Source: Desulfobacterales bacterium
GTDB taxonomy: Bacteria; Desulfobacterota; Desulfobacteria; Desulfobacterales; CAFBRK01
Direction: 5' to 3'
Assembly (NCBI GenBank): GCA_021737185.1
Contig: JAIPEL010000031.1
Span: 1 to 38,415, forward strand
Length of the DNA stretch: 38,415 nt
Shown here: piece after piece, positions 16,348-24,785 of the stretch
Position numbering within the stretch: position 1 is the stretch's first letter
How the letters are laid out: each line of letters opens with the position of its first letter
The notes under the pieces: generated by a model
What the model was told of the DNA's origin: nothing
Databases searched by the model: none
The model's input: only the letters and a program-made list of their open reading frames with translations
Position numbers and translations under genes: made by a program

Positions 16348-16773
16348 TCACGATACCTCCTCGACATACAGTGTAAGTCCCTTCCTCTTGTTGACAAGAA
16401 CCTTTCTTCCTTCTTCTATTGTAACCCCGGCCAGAAAGGGCTCTGCCCTCCAAAGCTCATTATCCACCTGTATATATCCATATGGATCAAGACGCTTTTT
16501 GACGATACCAAATTTGCCTGCCATATTGCCAGTCATGCTGATGCGATTGGGATCATAGGACCGCCAAACAAAGGGAAACAACACTATCTCTTTGATACCC
16601 CAGCATGCGACAAGGAACCAAAAAATCCAATCGGAAATTGCCAACCATTTTTGAACGACAATCAGTAGCAGAACAAAGGCAAAAAACCCGGGAATATTCA
16701 GCAGGAGGTAACGAAAGTAAACGGAGGTTGGTATTGATTCTGATTTTGTTTTCAATCTGAACCATGCTTTCAA
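16348..16773 (-). CDS. NfeD-like membrane protein
   Basis: 141 residues. Two membrane segments (about 28-45 and 48-65: FFAFVLLLIVVQKWLAI, FWFLVACWGIKEIVLF) precede a C-terminal OB-fold-like region. MAGKFGIVKKRLDPYGYIQV, ELWRAEPF and GRKVLVNKRKGLTLYVEE match the NfeD C-terminal domain. NfeD proteins act with stomatin-like proteins or membrane proteases in membrane quality control; no stomatin gene is adjacent. The only available start in frame is TTG 16773 without a clear ribosome site, so the start is uncertain. Base composition is AT-rich compared with the flanking kilobases. It lies just beyond the end of the cassette array. Confidence 0.7.
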   Translation of the reverse strand: MKAWFRLKTKSESIPTSVYFRYLLLNIPGFFAFVLLLIVVQKWLAISDWIFWFLVACWGIKEIVLFPFVWRSYDPNRISMTGNMAGKFGIVKKRLDPYGYIQVDNELWRAEPFLAGVTIEEGRKVLVNKRKGLTLYVEEVS

Positions 16774-16948
16774 AATATTGAAACAGACAGCAGCACACGC
16801 GAGCTACTAATGTCAGTTTTCAGGGACTGACAAGCCCATGCACAAGGTGTTGGCGTCGCCGAAAATCATTGAATACCATAATTGCGGGAGTGTAGTCCGC
16901 GGCATGGTACCATGCGCTATGACTGCGGAATAATTTTCGTAGGGTTCG

Positions 16949-17007
16949 GGGTAACGCCCGGCGTCTGCCGCGAGCAACGCGAGTCGGAAAGCACGCCGAT
17001 GTTCGGT
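16949..17007 (-). repeat. Integron attC site 4 (59 bp)
   Basis: Read on the minus strand: R'' ACCGAAC (17007-17001), inner arms CGGCGT and ACGCCG, then R' GTTACCC (16955-16949). R'' is complementary to the left boundary TTCGGT of its own cassette at attC3, as expected. It overlaps the end of the cassette-4 gene. No further matching R'' (GGGTAAC) is found to the left, so this is probably the last site of the array. Confidence 0.75.
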
Positions 17008-17009
17008 TC

Positions 17010-17486
17010 TCACTGATAGAATAATTCCTGAATTAAAATTGCAAGCGATTCCGTACCTGGCTTCTCATCGAGTTCACTTTTTAGGTCTTTTTTCCATTTA
17101 TCAAATAGCGAATCAAGTTCACCCAATGACACCGCCTTATGATTGTAAAAAAGATGCCCGTCAAAACGATTCATAGTTTTTTGTATGACATCTTTAAACT
17201 CTTCAAAACAAGATTCCGGCAAACTCGCGAAAAGATATGAAAATTTTAAGCAATCGATCCCACTTTCATCTGGATACACTTGGATATCGTTCAAAAAAGT
17301 GGCTATCGTAACCATTGATATCGATTGCCATGGAGCATCCGGTTCGCTTCTATCCAGAAAGAAAAAATTATCCTCTAAAGTCAACCCCATTGATTCATAA
17401 AAATCAATCGCTTGCTGACCTTCAATTTTCATTGAAAGAATAAAAGATAATGTTTCCTTCTCGTGAAGCTTTTCCTTATCAATCAT
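17010..17486 (-). CDS. Integron cassette gene 4, unknown function
   Basis: 158 residues from ATG 17486. A longer in-frame extension to 17570 was rejected because it would translate attC3. The protein is acidic, soluble and AT-rich in codon use (MIDKEKLHEKETLSFILSMK ... ESLAILIQELFYQ). No family recognised. It occupies one complete cassette: left boundary at 17504, its own attC overlapping the stop codon (17010-17012). Location in a cassette implies acquisition by site-specific recombination. Confidence 0.7.
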   Translation of the reverse strand: MIDKEKLHEKETLSFILSMKIEGQQAIDFYESMGLTLEDNFFFLDRSEPDAPWQSISMVTIATFLNDIQVYPDESGIDCLKFSYLFASLPESCFEEFKDVIQKTMNRFDGHLFYNHKAVSLGELDSLFDKWKKDLKSELDEKPGTESLAILIQELFYQ

Positions 17487-17497
17487 ATCTTTATGAA

Positions 17498-17583
17498 ACC
17501 GAACGTCCGGCGTAAGCAGCGCCGCCATTGGCGTTCCAATTTCGGCACTGTTCTCTCGGCGTCTGCTCAACGCCGTTATATGC
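17498..17583 (-). repeat. Integron attC site 3 (86 bp)
   Basis: On the minus strand: R'' GCATATAAC (17583-17575), L'' GGCGTTGAGCAG, then near the other end L' CTGCTTACGCC and R' GTTCGGT (17504-17498). L'' and L' pair with unpaired extra bases, the asymmetry that directs integrase to the bottom strand. R'' GCATATAAC matches the cassette-3 left boundary GTTATATGC at attC2. Confidence 0.78.
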
Positions 17584-17617
17584 TGATTTTAATACAAAAT
17601 TCGTACGCAGATTCACC

Positions 17618-17646
17618 TTGACATCGAGGATAGATTGAAATATAGT
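17618..17646 (+). promoter_or_regulatory. Near-consensus sigma-70 promoter inside cassette 3
   Basis: TTGACA (17618-17623), exactly 17 bases, TATAGT (17641-17646). It points opposite to the cassette genes, toward the 3' end of the DUF3800 gene. Confidence 0.65.
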
Positions 17647-17651
17647 ATCTT

Positions 17652-17710
17652 CAATCCACAAAAGTGGAGGTGGATGGCGAAAGCCATCGGGCCCTTCGGG
17701 GCCTTTTTTT
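17652..17710 (+). ncRNA. Candidate cassette-borne small RNA
   Basis: From the promoter at 17618-17646 a transcript of roughly 60 bases would start near 17652 and end in the T-run at 17704-17710. Stacked hairpins: TCCAC (17655-17659) / GTGGA (17664-17668) with loop AAAA; GATGGC (17673-17678) / GCCATC (17683-17688) with a GAAA tetraloop; and the terminator stem. ATCCAC (17654-17659) can alternatively pair with GTGGAT (17670-17675), so two folds compete. A GGAGG (17666-17670) followed by ATG 17674 could also encode a 14-residue peptide. The strand is opposite to the cassette gene, and the two converge. Confidence 0.5.
17690..17710 (+). terminator. Rho-independent terminator of the cassette small RNA
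   Basis: GGCCC (17690-17694), TTCG loop, GGGCC (17699-17703), then seven T (17704-17710). Confidence 0.75.
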
Positions 17711-17714
17711 ATGC

Positions 17715-18485
17715 CTAAATGAATTTCTTTCCAAAGACACGCCCGCCTCTTTGGTAATATTTCCTTTGAAGGATTTCGATCACCTTTTGTCCAAAAGGTG
17801 GCAAGGGCCGGTCCAGCAGGTCATTTTCGTACAAAATTTCATTTCTGCTTGGGTGAGCGATAAGATCTGCCATTTGAAGTCCAGATATGTTATTCGCCTT
17901 TGGCTTTACTTTTAGTTGCTTGCTCGTAAGAACGCCGTGAAATCTTTCCGGGCTCATATACTCAGTTCCTTCTCTCCAAAGCTTGGAAAAGGATTTCTTT
18001 AATCTCATATCCTCCTTTCCACCTCTCGACTCAGCCATTACGTCTCCCACGGCCTTGTTCTGTTCCAGAAAAAATGTGTATCGTTCGAGAATTATCGCAA
18101 GACAGTAATGGTAAGGATCATATCTCCAAACCTGATAGGTTTCTTTATGTGACTTTTTGTCCAAACATACTGATATAACTGTAAACTCCCATGATTCAAT
18201 CGATTTTAGTATTTCGCGGTCGAAACGATCTCGAAGATCCGGATCACGAAGCGCCGTGAATGGGCGTTTCGCATTTAAAATCTCTTTTCGGTGGAATATG
18301 ACTGGTTCATCTGGATGAGAATCGAAATATTCAGATTTTAGTTTTTCCATTTGAGGATGTAAGACTGCTCCGACATAATCCAGATCGATTATAACCCCGG
18401 TAAGACTCAAAAAGCGATGAAGTGGATTTTCTGAACTATCCAAATCGGGATTTCCCACTTCATCAATATACAACCGGTATTTCAT
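17715..18485 (-). CDS. DUF3800 protein (integron cassette gene 3)
   Basis: 256 residues. MKYRLYIDEVGNPDLDSSEN at the start and a late KPKANNISGLQMADLIAHPS segment (Gly-x-Gln-x-Ala-Asp) are the two hallmarks of DUF3800, where the acidic residues suggest an RNase H-like nuclease fold. DUF3800 genes are common in integrons, mobile elements and defence islands; the biochemical activity is unproven. Start ATG 18485 lies just after the attC2 core. The protein appears full length. Codon use is AT-rich against the host background. Confidence 0.85.
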   Translation of the reverse strand: MKYRLYIDEVGNPDLDSSENPLHRFLSLTGVIIDLDYVGAVLHPQMEKLKSEYFDSHPDEPVIFHRKEILNAKRPFTALRDPDLRDRFDREILKSIESWEFTVISVCLDKKSHKETYQVWRYDPYHYCLAIILERYTFFLEQNKAVGDVMAESRGGKEDMRLKKSFSKLWREGTEYMSPERFHGVLTSKQLKVKPKANNISGLQMADLIAHPSRNEILYENDLLDRPLPPFGQKVIEILQRKYYQRGGRVFGKKFI

Positions 18486-18510
18486 CTCAAAATCCGAACA
18501 TTATCTCGAT

Positions 18511-18587
18511 GCATATAACGCTATGAGTAACTGGCTTGTAAAGACGCGCAGCGGATTTACAAATCCGAGTTCACTCATTTGTTGGAC
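18511..18587 (-). repeat. Integron attC site 2 (77 bp)
   Basis: On the minus strand: R'' GTCCAAC (18587-18581), L'' ATGAGTGAACT, L' AGTTACTCAT, R' GTTATATGC. L'' and L' are perfectly complementary except for one extra G, the classical extrahelical base. R'' matches the left boundary GTTGGAT of its cassette at attC1 with one transition. The cassette-2 gene stop (18571-18573) lies inside the site. Confidence 0.87.
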
Positions 18588-19242
18588 GATTTATATCACT
18601 GTCTAATAATGAGAAGGCAGTTTTCCAAAACACAAGCATCTCTGGAAATATTGTATCCAAGATGTATGTGCACCTGTATGATTTATTTCTGACCGCTTCA
18701 TCTTTATTTGCAATATCCAAGTACTGCACCAGCTCAACCTCGTCTGCCTTTATCGGAACCCTAAAACAGGCCTCAAAATGGTCAGTTTTGAATAAAAACT
18801 CAATATTCGCCGGATTATTTTTGATTTCATTTCGGACTTTCCGAATATGAAAGATGTATGTAATGTTCGTCTTTAGGAATGTTAATGTGGGCAATCGCTT
18901 CTGATCAAATACGCCTTGCATCAACTTCTTTGCAAAAGGAAGAAAATCCCGAGGTGTCTGTGCTTCTTTACCGTCCGTTGCCTTATTGAGCTCCAAAAGC
19001 AGAAGGTCAAGTAGCTCTCGGCTGTTGAAGAAGAGATCCCGAAAAGCCGAGAGCAGATTCACCTCATTACCGAATCCCTTCAGAAATAGAAACACATTGC
19101 TATCAAGTTTGTCAGCGAACGTCTTCTTCAGTTCATAAGCGCTAATGCGATACTGAGCAATTGACCTGTCGATTGACCGAAGACGGAAGCTTCGCTTGTC
19201 TAAATAGTCGTCCGGTTTTCCGATCTTCATATTTTTAAACAT
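18571..19242 (-). CDS. Integron cassette gene 2, unknown function
   Basis: 223 residues. ATG 19242 sits directly in the attC1 core (GTTGGATG), a typical cassette arrangement; an internal ATG (residue 5) is also possible. Predicted soluble, mostly alpha-helical, basic at the N-terminus (KIGKPDDYLDKRSFRLRSID). A KVRNEIKNN segment recalls the Arg-Asn of HEPN domains but lacks the final His, so I do not assign it. The stop codon lies within attC2. Confidence 0.75.
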   Translation of the reverse strand: MFKNMKIGKPDDYLDKRSFRLRSIDRSIAQYRISAYELKKTFADKLDSNVFLFLKGFGNEVNLLSAFRDLFFNSRELLDLLLLELNKATDGKEAQTPRDFLPFAKKLMQGVFDQKRLPTLTFLKTNITYIFHIRKVRNEIKNNPANIEFLFKTDHFEACFRVPIKADEVELVQYLDIANKDEAVRNKSYRCTYILDTIFPEMLVFWKTAFSLLDSDINRPTNE

Positions 19243-19305
19243 CCAACGCCCCGCCTGACCAGCGGGCGAGATTTTAGCCCGTCTGCGTCAAGGCGCAGGT
19301 TAGCC
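19241..19305 (-). repeat. Integron attC site 1 (65 bp)
   Basis: On the minus strand: R'' GGCTAAC (19305-19299), L'' region GCGCCTTGA, L' region TCAGGC, R' GTTGGAT (19247-19241). L'' has one extra base relative to L'. R'' is exactly complementary to GTTAGCC at the left boundary of cassette 1 (20154-20148). Confidence 0.82.
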
Positions 19306-20121
19306 CTTTATAATTTTACTATGAAATTCTTTTAAAGACTGCTCACTGATTTCCCATAACTGTTCGATTGTATGCTTATACGCTTCCTCATCAAAAGGAA
19401 TGTCCATCTCCCCTCGAACAGAATTAATAGCTGGCGGAAAATACTCACTTACTTCTCTTGATGCTTGGAAGCATTTCATTCCAAGCTGAATTTGTTCTTT
19501 TCCATTTATTTCCATCAGTTGATTTCGTTTTTCCAAAAGTTTTGAAACCTCCTCCTGTTGGAATTTGAAATTGCGCTCAGCGATCCCCATAAGTCTATCA
19601 TCTTGAATACCTTGAAGATTAACCGTTTTCATTATCTCGATCATTTGGTCCCGTTCGGCAGATGCTTTCATAATAAGCTCATTCTGAATCTCTATTTCAT
19701 GCTTTCTTTTAACGAGTGGAATTCTTTCAGCAATAAGGAGTAGATACTTTTTGCTTATCGCAGACGTTAACTCAGATACTGTTTTTACTGTTTTCGAAGA
19801 GCCTATTGCATAAACCTTGCTGATGACCGATACGGATTTAGAAAATTGCTTTGAAAGATCAGAATCTGAAACCCCCAAATCTGATATTTTCATCAAAATA
19901 AGATGGTTTTCAGTTATAGCCTCTGCAGCATCGAGATAAACTTGGCGGCGGATTTCCATATTCCGATCACGATCTCGTTGAGATGACTCATGCTCAAGTT
20001 GTTTTAACAGCCTCTTATAACTGCCAAGATTTGTCAGCAATACACCACCGAGAGTCAATAGCGATGCAATAACGGCAGCCCATACAACGTCAGGTATCTT
20101 AGATAGAATGTTAAGGATCAT
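19300..20121 (-). CDS. Integron cassette gene 1, membrane-anchored coiled-coil protein
   Basis: 273 residues. One N-terminal membrane segment (VVWAAVIASLLTLGGVLLTN, residues 12-31) is followed by a charged, probably coiled-coil cytoplasmic region (LLKQLEHESSQRDRDRNMEI) and a helical remainder. No enzymatic motif is recognised. Single-pass proteins with this layout are frequent among cassette proteins of unknown role. The TAA stop (19302-19300) is part of the R'' box of attC1. A TATAAT box just upstream may drive the array. Confidence 0.72.
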   Translation of the reverse strand: MILNILSKIPDVVWAAVIASLLTLGGVLLTNLGSYKRLLKQLEHESSQRDRDRNMEIRRQVYLDAAEAITENHLILMKISDLGVSDSDLSKQFSKSVSVISKVYAIGSSKTVKTVSELTSAISKKYLLLIAERIPLVKRKHEIEIQNELIMKASAERDQMIEIMKTVNLQGIQDDRLMGIAERNFKFQQEEVSKLLEKRNQLMEINGKEQIQLGMKCFQASREVSEYFPPAINSVRGEMDIPFDEEAYKHTIEQLWEISEQSLKEFHSKIIKG

Positions 20122-20471
20122 TTTTCACCCATTTTATGATTCTTCAAGGCTAACCAGTAATTATAAAGTTCTGTATATCATGACAAATTGGATGCTATAC
20201 AACTTCAAGCCGATCGGCGTTCCTTGCGCAAGAAGTGATGAAGGAAGAAATACGGTCATTTCAAAAACATTTCGGATAAGCACTGTTTCCAATAATCTGC
20301 AATCGAGGTAAGCTCACAACGACTGCGCAATATTACCATTGATGCTCGAATTTATTTTCAAAATCAACCACAATATATTGCGAAACAACTATGAATCGGC
20401 ACTGGCTTTCGAACCACGCACGAATTGCCGGCCTCGACGGGATTGCGAACTTCCAGCAGTTTTGAACAGGG
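20122..20471. other. Gene-free left flank of the cassette array, with boundary site
   Basis: No supported gene. GTTAGCC on the minus strand (20154-20148) marks where cassette 1 joins the chromosome. No attC-like symmetry is visible to its right, so the joining site is either an attI-like sequence or a secondary site. No integrase gene lies between here and tamB. Confidence 0.55.
20160..20186 (-). promoter_or_regulatory. Putative promoter driving the cassette array
   Basis: Minus-strand TTGTCA (20186-20181) and perfect TATAAT (20165-20160) with a short 15-base spacer. The predicted start point falls at the cassette boundary. Confidence 0.4.
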
Positions 20472-23400
20472 CTAGTAGTCCATCTTCCAGAACAGATCCA
20501 CCCCGTATCCCTTGTCGTCTCCGATCAAGGTCTCCAGGTCCAGATTCGGTGTCAGTTCGTAGGTCACTTCGAGCTGGTGGAGCTGCTCTATGTCGAAGCT
20601 TTGCCGGTAGCTGACGAACAGCTCGGAGGTGACGTATTTGCCCATGGAAATGGTCCCCTGCCCCAGGTCCCCCCCGCCGGGATCGATATAGAAGGTGTCG
20701 ACGATGAACGCATCGCCGAATATCTCGTTGAGCTGGGAGGCCGTCAGCTGGCCTGCCATCCTCAGCGCGGCCTCTTCGGCGCTGATGGCCTCGCCGGTCT
20801 TCATGTCCTCCGCCGATTTTCCAAACACGATGTAGGAGATGATTTCAGCCTGGTCCATGGCCGGATCGCTGTCCAGCGTCAGGCGGATGTTCCGGGCCGT
20901 CCCGGAGATCCGGATGAAAATCTGAACATCCTGGATTCGGGTTTCCGCTTCGATATCCAGGTTCGGGTTCGGCTCCTTGAGGCCGATAAAGGTCACCGTC
21001 CCCTCGTTGATGGCAAACCGTTTTCCCTGGAACACGTAAAAGCCGCGAAGAGTGGAAAGGCTTCCGGTCAGGATGAACGGCCCCCCCGGCTCCTTTTGCA
21101 GCCGGATCTCACCGCCGATCTCTGCGTTGAGCCCCTGGCCCCTCATCCAGCTGTTCCTGGGAATGGCGACCGCAATGTCGGCGGAAAGGGGCGCCAGGAA
21201 GGAAGAACCGGCGTCGGTTTCGGACCCGATCATCACGGTGTCCGAATCGGCTTCCGTCTCGCCGATCACCTGGATCTCGGCCGGCCCCTGGTTCGAAAGA
21301 CGATCCAGGTTCAACCGGCTTTCCAGGATGGTAAGCTCGCCGGAAAGGGCGGGGGATTCAGGCCCGCCGGTGAGGGAAAGCGACGAGCGAACCCGGGCGG
21401 TCAGGGTTCGGCGGTAGGAAACGAGCAGGTTGTCTCCGGAGACATTCAGATCGAAGCGGACCGGCTGCAAGCCCTCCAGATCGATGCTCCCATCGGCAGC
21501 GATCCGCCCCTCCCTGTCCCCGGACAGGGACAGTTCTTCTATCGTCAACCGCCCCTTTTCCACGCGGAGCCGGGCAGAAGCCTCCTCGTAGGAGAGGCCG
21601 TAGCGAGGCAGCACGAGCCGCCCTTCCTCTAAGGCCAGCGTACCGTTGACCGCAGGAGCGGAAAGAGCGCCGGACAACCGCAGATCGATTTTCAGCCGTC
21701 CGTCGAGGTCCACCCCGAAACGGCCGGGGATCGGAAGGGCCGAAGCCCGGAACCCGTCTGCGAAGATCCTTGCTTCCAGGCCGTCCGGCGCAGGGGAAAA
21801 CATTGCCGGATCGAGGGAAAACGTAAGCGGCAAGGCCCCTTCGAGGCGGGCCAGGACCAGTTCCTCGCGCTTCATCTCGGCCTGAATCGCCGCCTTTCCG
21901 CCGCGGCAGTCGGCCGTCAGCGCAAGGGAGGAAAAGCCGAACCGCTCTTGGGCTTTTCCCGGCAGCAGAACGCTTCCGTCTAACACCGTCGCATCGATCA
22001 CCGCTGCCGGTGACGCCGCGGTGCCGGTGATCCTGGCCGACAGGTTCAGGCGGCCTTCGGGCTGCGCCTGTCCGGGCAGGGGCACCGGCAGCGCGGAAAG
22101 CCGCCAGTTTTTGGCCGAAGCCGTCATGCTCAATTCGCCGAGGGCCCATCCCACGGAAAAGGGACGCAAGGAGAGCCGGACCGGGATGCTGCCGGCGGCC
22201 GATGCGCGCTCACCCAGCGGACCGCGAAGGGCCGCATCGATGCTGAGCGTCTTTTCCCCGAAGGAAAGCTCGCAGTCCAATTCCAGCGGCGAAAGGCTGC
22301 CGACGCGGCCTTGGACCCCCTTTAGGCTGGCATCGATGTTCGGGGCGTCAAGGGCGCCGTTTACGGTGAGCGTTGCCGAAGCCGTCCCCTCAGCCGGCAG
22401 CGGTTCCGGTAAAAACCGTCCGAGCCAGGAAAGTTCCAGCGCCGAGACCCCCACGGTGAGCCGGTCGGCCCGGTCGGAGGTGATGCCCCCGGCGGCCGTC
22501 AGCCTGGCGTTGCCGGAAGCCAGCGTCAAAGCGTGGATTTCGATCCCCTTCGGATAAAGGGTGAGGCGGATCGGCCCCTCGTTGTTCACCGACACCGCCT
22601 CGCCGGACAAGCCTGCTTTGGTGAGGGTGATTCTTTTTACCGGTTCTCGCCAGTCGGCGACCGATCCTTCGGCGTCGAGGCGCAGTGCCCCGGTCAGATC
22701 CGCGGTGAGATCCGCTTCGATTCGGGCCGGGCTGACAGTGGCGGCGGCCTCGATCCGGTCGATCCGCCGCTCCTCGATGTCGACGCCGGCCGCTTCGAGG
22801 CGAACCCTGAGTCGCTGGTCGTCGGGCATCCCGGCCGATTCGGCGTCCACGGAAGCTTGGGCCAGCCGGTACGAACCGTAGCGCAGGCCCCTGCCGTCAA
22901 AAGATGCCGCAATCCGGGGGCTCTTCCACGCTCCCTGAAGACGGACGTCGGCGGTGACGGCGCCGGCCAAAGGGTCGGAGATATCCAGGTCGGAAAGAAA
23001 CGGGGCAATTTTTTTCCGGAATTGGGCGATGTCGTCAATCCTGGCAGACAGGTCAAGGTCCCACGTTCTTTTTTGAAAATCGATTTCCCCCTCGGCAGCT
23101 CCGCTCGTGCCGGCGGCATCGAAGTCAACCGGGGCCAGCCGGAGGCGGCCGTCATCTAACCGCAGATCGAAATTGCCGCCCTCGATGGCGGTTCCGGCAA
23201 TCCTGGAGGGCGTCAGCCTCCCGATCAGATGCCCCCTGGCCGGCCTTTCGCCTTCGCGGCCCGCGCCGGCCAGGGGGATGTCGGCCTCCGCCTGAAAATG
23301 CAGGGAAAGTGCCCCCTCGATCCGTTCGTCCGCCACTATCCGCCCCGGGTCGAGCTCGTCCACGGCGGCGTCCGCCTGAATGGACAATCGGTTTCTGTCC

Positions 23401-24731
23401 TGCCCGAAGCCGAGAATCTGTCCCCGGCCGCGCAGCCGACCGAATCCGGTGGTCAAGTCGCTCACCACAAAAGAAAGGCGGTCGCCGACAGACTCGGCAT
23501 GAACCGTGCCGGACCGCAGTTCAATGCCGGCAAGATGGGAAGCCAGCAAATTAAGGGTCATCCGGCCTTGGGGGATGGGGCCGGCGGCGGCAAACCGGGC
23601 AGTGACCGCTGCGTTCAGTTCCCCGGAAGGGGCGGGATTGTCGGCAAGCGGCAGGGCGGCCGGATCCAATCCCTGGACCGAGGCAGACAGCGCGATCACC
23701 GGCAGGCCGGACAAAAGACCGGAGATGGTGCCTTTTGCCTGCACGCGGGCCGGCGCCGCGCTGAGATCGGCCTCATAGGACAGGTCCGACAAGGGCCCCG
23801 AAACCCGCAGCTTCCCGCTCATCTTCCCTTCAGCCAACCGCTCGATTCGGGCCATCCGGCCGACTTCACCCAGATCGATTCCGGGGCTTTCGATGACCAG
23901 GTCCAGCGCTGCCGACTCACCGGTCAGCGCCAGCTTTCCTTCCACGGCGGCCTGGGAGCCGAGGGTCTGCAACACGAGCTCTTTGAAGAGGATCGTTCGA
24001 TCGACCGTGCGGTAGGACACCCGGCCCCGGAGATTTTTCAGGACAGCACCGGAGGGCTCGGCCGCAAACGACAGGCGCTGCAGATCCAGGGCGAATTTTT
24101 CCCCGATCGAAAGCCGGGTGTCGAGTTCAAGATCCCGGACGCTGATTCTTTTCAGTGTTTCCGCCTCCGGGTCGATCACATCGACCCTGCCGTCCTGTAT
24201 CCGGATTCGCCGAATCAGAATGGCCGCGCCCGCCAAATCGCCTGGAGAAGGCTCCCGCGCAGGCCGAGGAGGAAAAAGCCGCTCCCAGTTCCAGGTGCCG
24301 TCGGATTCCCGCTCAAGATGAAGGGCCAGTCCTTTCAAGTCGACAGACCGAATTCGCGGCGGGTCGCCGAAAATTTCCGGCAGCCAGTAGCGGACGGACA
24401 GGGTGTCAACGGAGAAGACCGTGTCTTTCCCCCGGCTCACCGATACCTGCTGCAGTTGAAATCCGGTCAGAAACCCGCCTTCGAGCCGCTCGGCGTCGAG
24501 CTGACCGGAGATGTGTTCAGAAGCCTTGGACAAGGCATAGGAAAGAAGGCGTTTCCTGACCCCCTCGCTCTGCAACAGCCCCCAGCCGACCGTTACCGCA
24601 GCCAGCAGCAAAACCGCCGCAACAAGACCGAGCTTTGCCGCCGTCGCTGCAATCCGCCGGACCGCTTTTTTTCCGGACCCCCCCTGTTCTGCGGATCCGG
24701 CCCCCCTTTTCTGTTCACTTGCCTGGGTCAT
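20472..24731 (-). CDS. tamB: Translocation and assembly module inner-membrane protein TamB
   Basis: 1419 residues, close to the size of TamB/YtfN. A single N-terminal membrane anchor (residues about 31-52, AATAAKLGLVAAVLLLAAVT) is followed by a very long beta-rich periplasmic region. The C-terminal DUF490/TamB domain is clear: FLAPLSADIAVAIPRNSWMR, LSTLRGFYVFQGKRFAINEG, AEIISYIVFGKS and a final DLFWKMDY. TamB bridges the periplasm and, with TamA, helps insert outer-membrane proteins and/or carry phospholipids. The tamA homologue is directly upstream on the same strand, separated by a strong hairpin. The ribosome site before ATG 24731 is weak. Confidence 0.93.
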   Translation of the reverse strand: MTQASEQKRGAGSAEQGGSGKKAVRRIAATAAKLGLVAAVLLLAAVTVGWGLLQSEGVRKRLLSYALSKASEHISGQLDAERLEGGFLTGFQLQQVSVSRGKDTVFSVDTLSVRYWLPEIFGDPPRIRSVDLKGLALHLERESDGTWNWERLFPPRPAREPSPGDLAGAAILIRRIRIQDGRVDVIDPEAETLKRISVRDLELDTRLSIGEKFALDLQRLSFAAEPSGAVLKNLRGRVSYRTVDRTILFKELVLQTLGSQAAVEGKLALTGESAALDLVIESPGIDLGEVGRMARIERLAEGKMSGKLRVSGPLSDLSYEADLSAAPARVQAKGTISGLLSGLPVIALSASVQGLDPAALPLADNPAPSGELNAAVTARFAAAGPIPQGRMTLNLLASHLAGIELRSGTVHAESVGDRLSFVVSDLTTGFGRLRGRGQILGFGQDRNRLSIQADAAVDELDPGRIVADERIEGALSLHFQAEADIPLAGAGREGERPARGHLIGRLTPSRIAGTAIEGGNFDLRLDDGRLRLAPVDFDAAGTSGAAEGEIDFQKRTWDLDLSARIDDIAQFRKKIAPFLSDLDISDPLAGAVTADVRLQGAWKSPRIAASFDGRGLRYGSYRLAQASVDAESAGMPDDQRLRVRLEAAGVDIEERRIDRIEAAATVSPARIEADLTADLTGALRLDAEGSVADWREPVKRITLTKAGLSGEAVSVNNEGPIRLTLYPKGIEIHALTLASGNARLTAAGGITSDRADRLTVGVSALELSWLGRFLPEPLPAEGTASATLTVNGALDAPNIDASLKGVQGRVGSLSPLELDCELSFGEKTLSIDAALRGPLGERASAAGSIPVRLSLRPFSVGWALGELSMTASAKNWRLSALPVPLPGQAQPEGRLNLSARITGTAASPAAVIDATVLDGSVLLPGKAQERFGFSSLALTADCRGGKAAIQAEMKREELVLARLEGALPLTFSLDPAMFSPAPDGLEARIFADGFRASALPIPGRFGVDLDGRLKIDLRLSGALSAPAVNGTLALEEGRLVLPRYGLSYEEASARLRVEKGRLTIEELSLSGDREGRIAADGSIDLEGLQPVRFDLNVSGDNLLVSYRRTLTARVRSSLSLTGGPESPALSGELTILESRLNLDRLSNQGPAEIQVIGETEADSDTVMIGSETDAGSSFLAPLSADIAVAIPRNSWMRGQGLNAEIGGEIRLQKEPGGPFILTGSLSTLRGFYVFQGKRFAINEGTVTFIGLKEPNPNLDIEAETRIQDVQIFIRISGTARNIRLTLDSDPAMDQAEIISYIVFGKSAEDMKTGEAISAEEAALRMAGQLTASQLNEIFGDAFIVDTFYIDPGGGDLGQGTISMGKYVTSELFVSYRQSFDIEQLHQLEVTYELTPNLDLETLIGDDKGYGVDLFWKMDY

Positions 24732-24785
24732 TCTTTACCGTTGGCTCTCAATAAATCTTTAACCGATTTTCTATAAGGATTTTAA

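Noticed and set aside
16813-17013. 66-codon minus-strand frame beginning MRTEHRRAFRL
   Set aside because: Its first part is the translated attC4 site; no independent ribosome site or domain. The remaining 130 bases may be conserved array flank but are not supported as a gene.
17487-17570. N-terminal extension of cassette gene 4
   Set aside because: These codons lie within attC3; the gene begins inside its cassette at 17486.
16949-19305. CRISPR array or plain terminators as explanation of the spaced palindromes
   Set aside because: The units differ in sequence and length, are 0.5-0.8 kb apart, and follow integron R''/R' complementarity rules.
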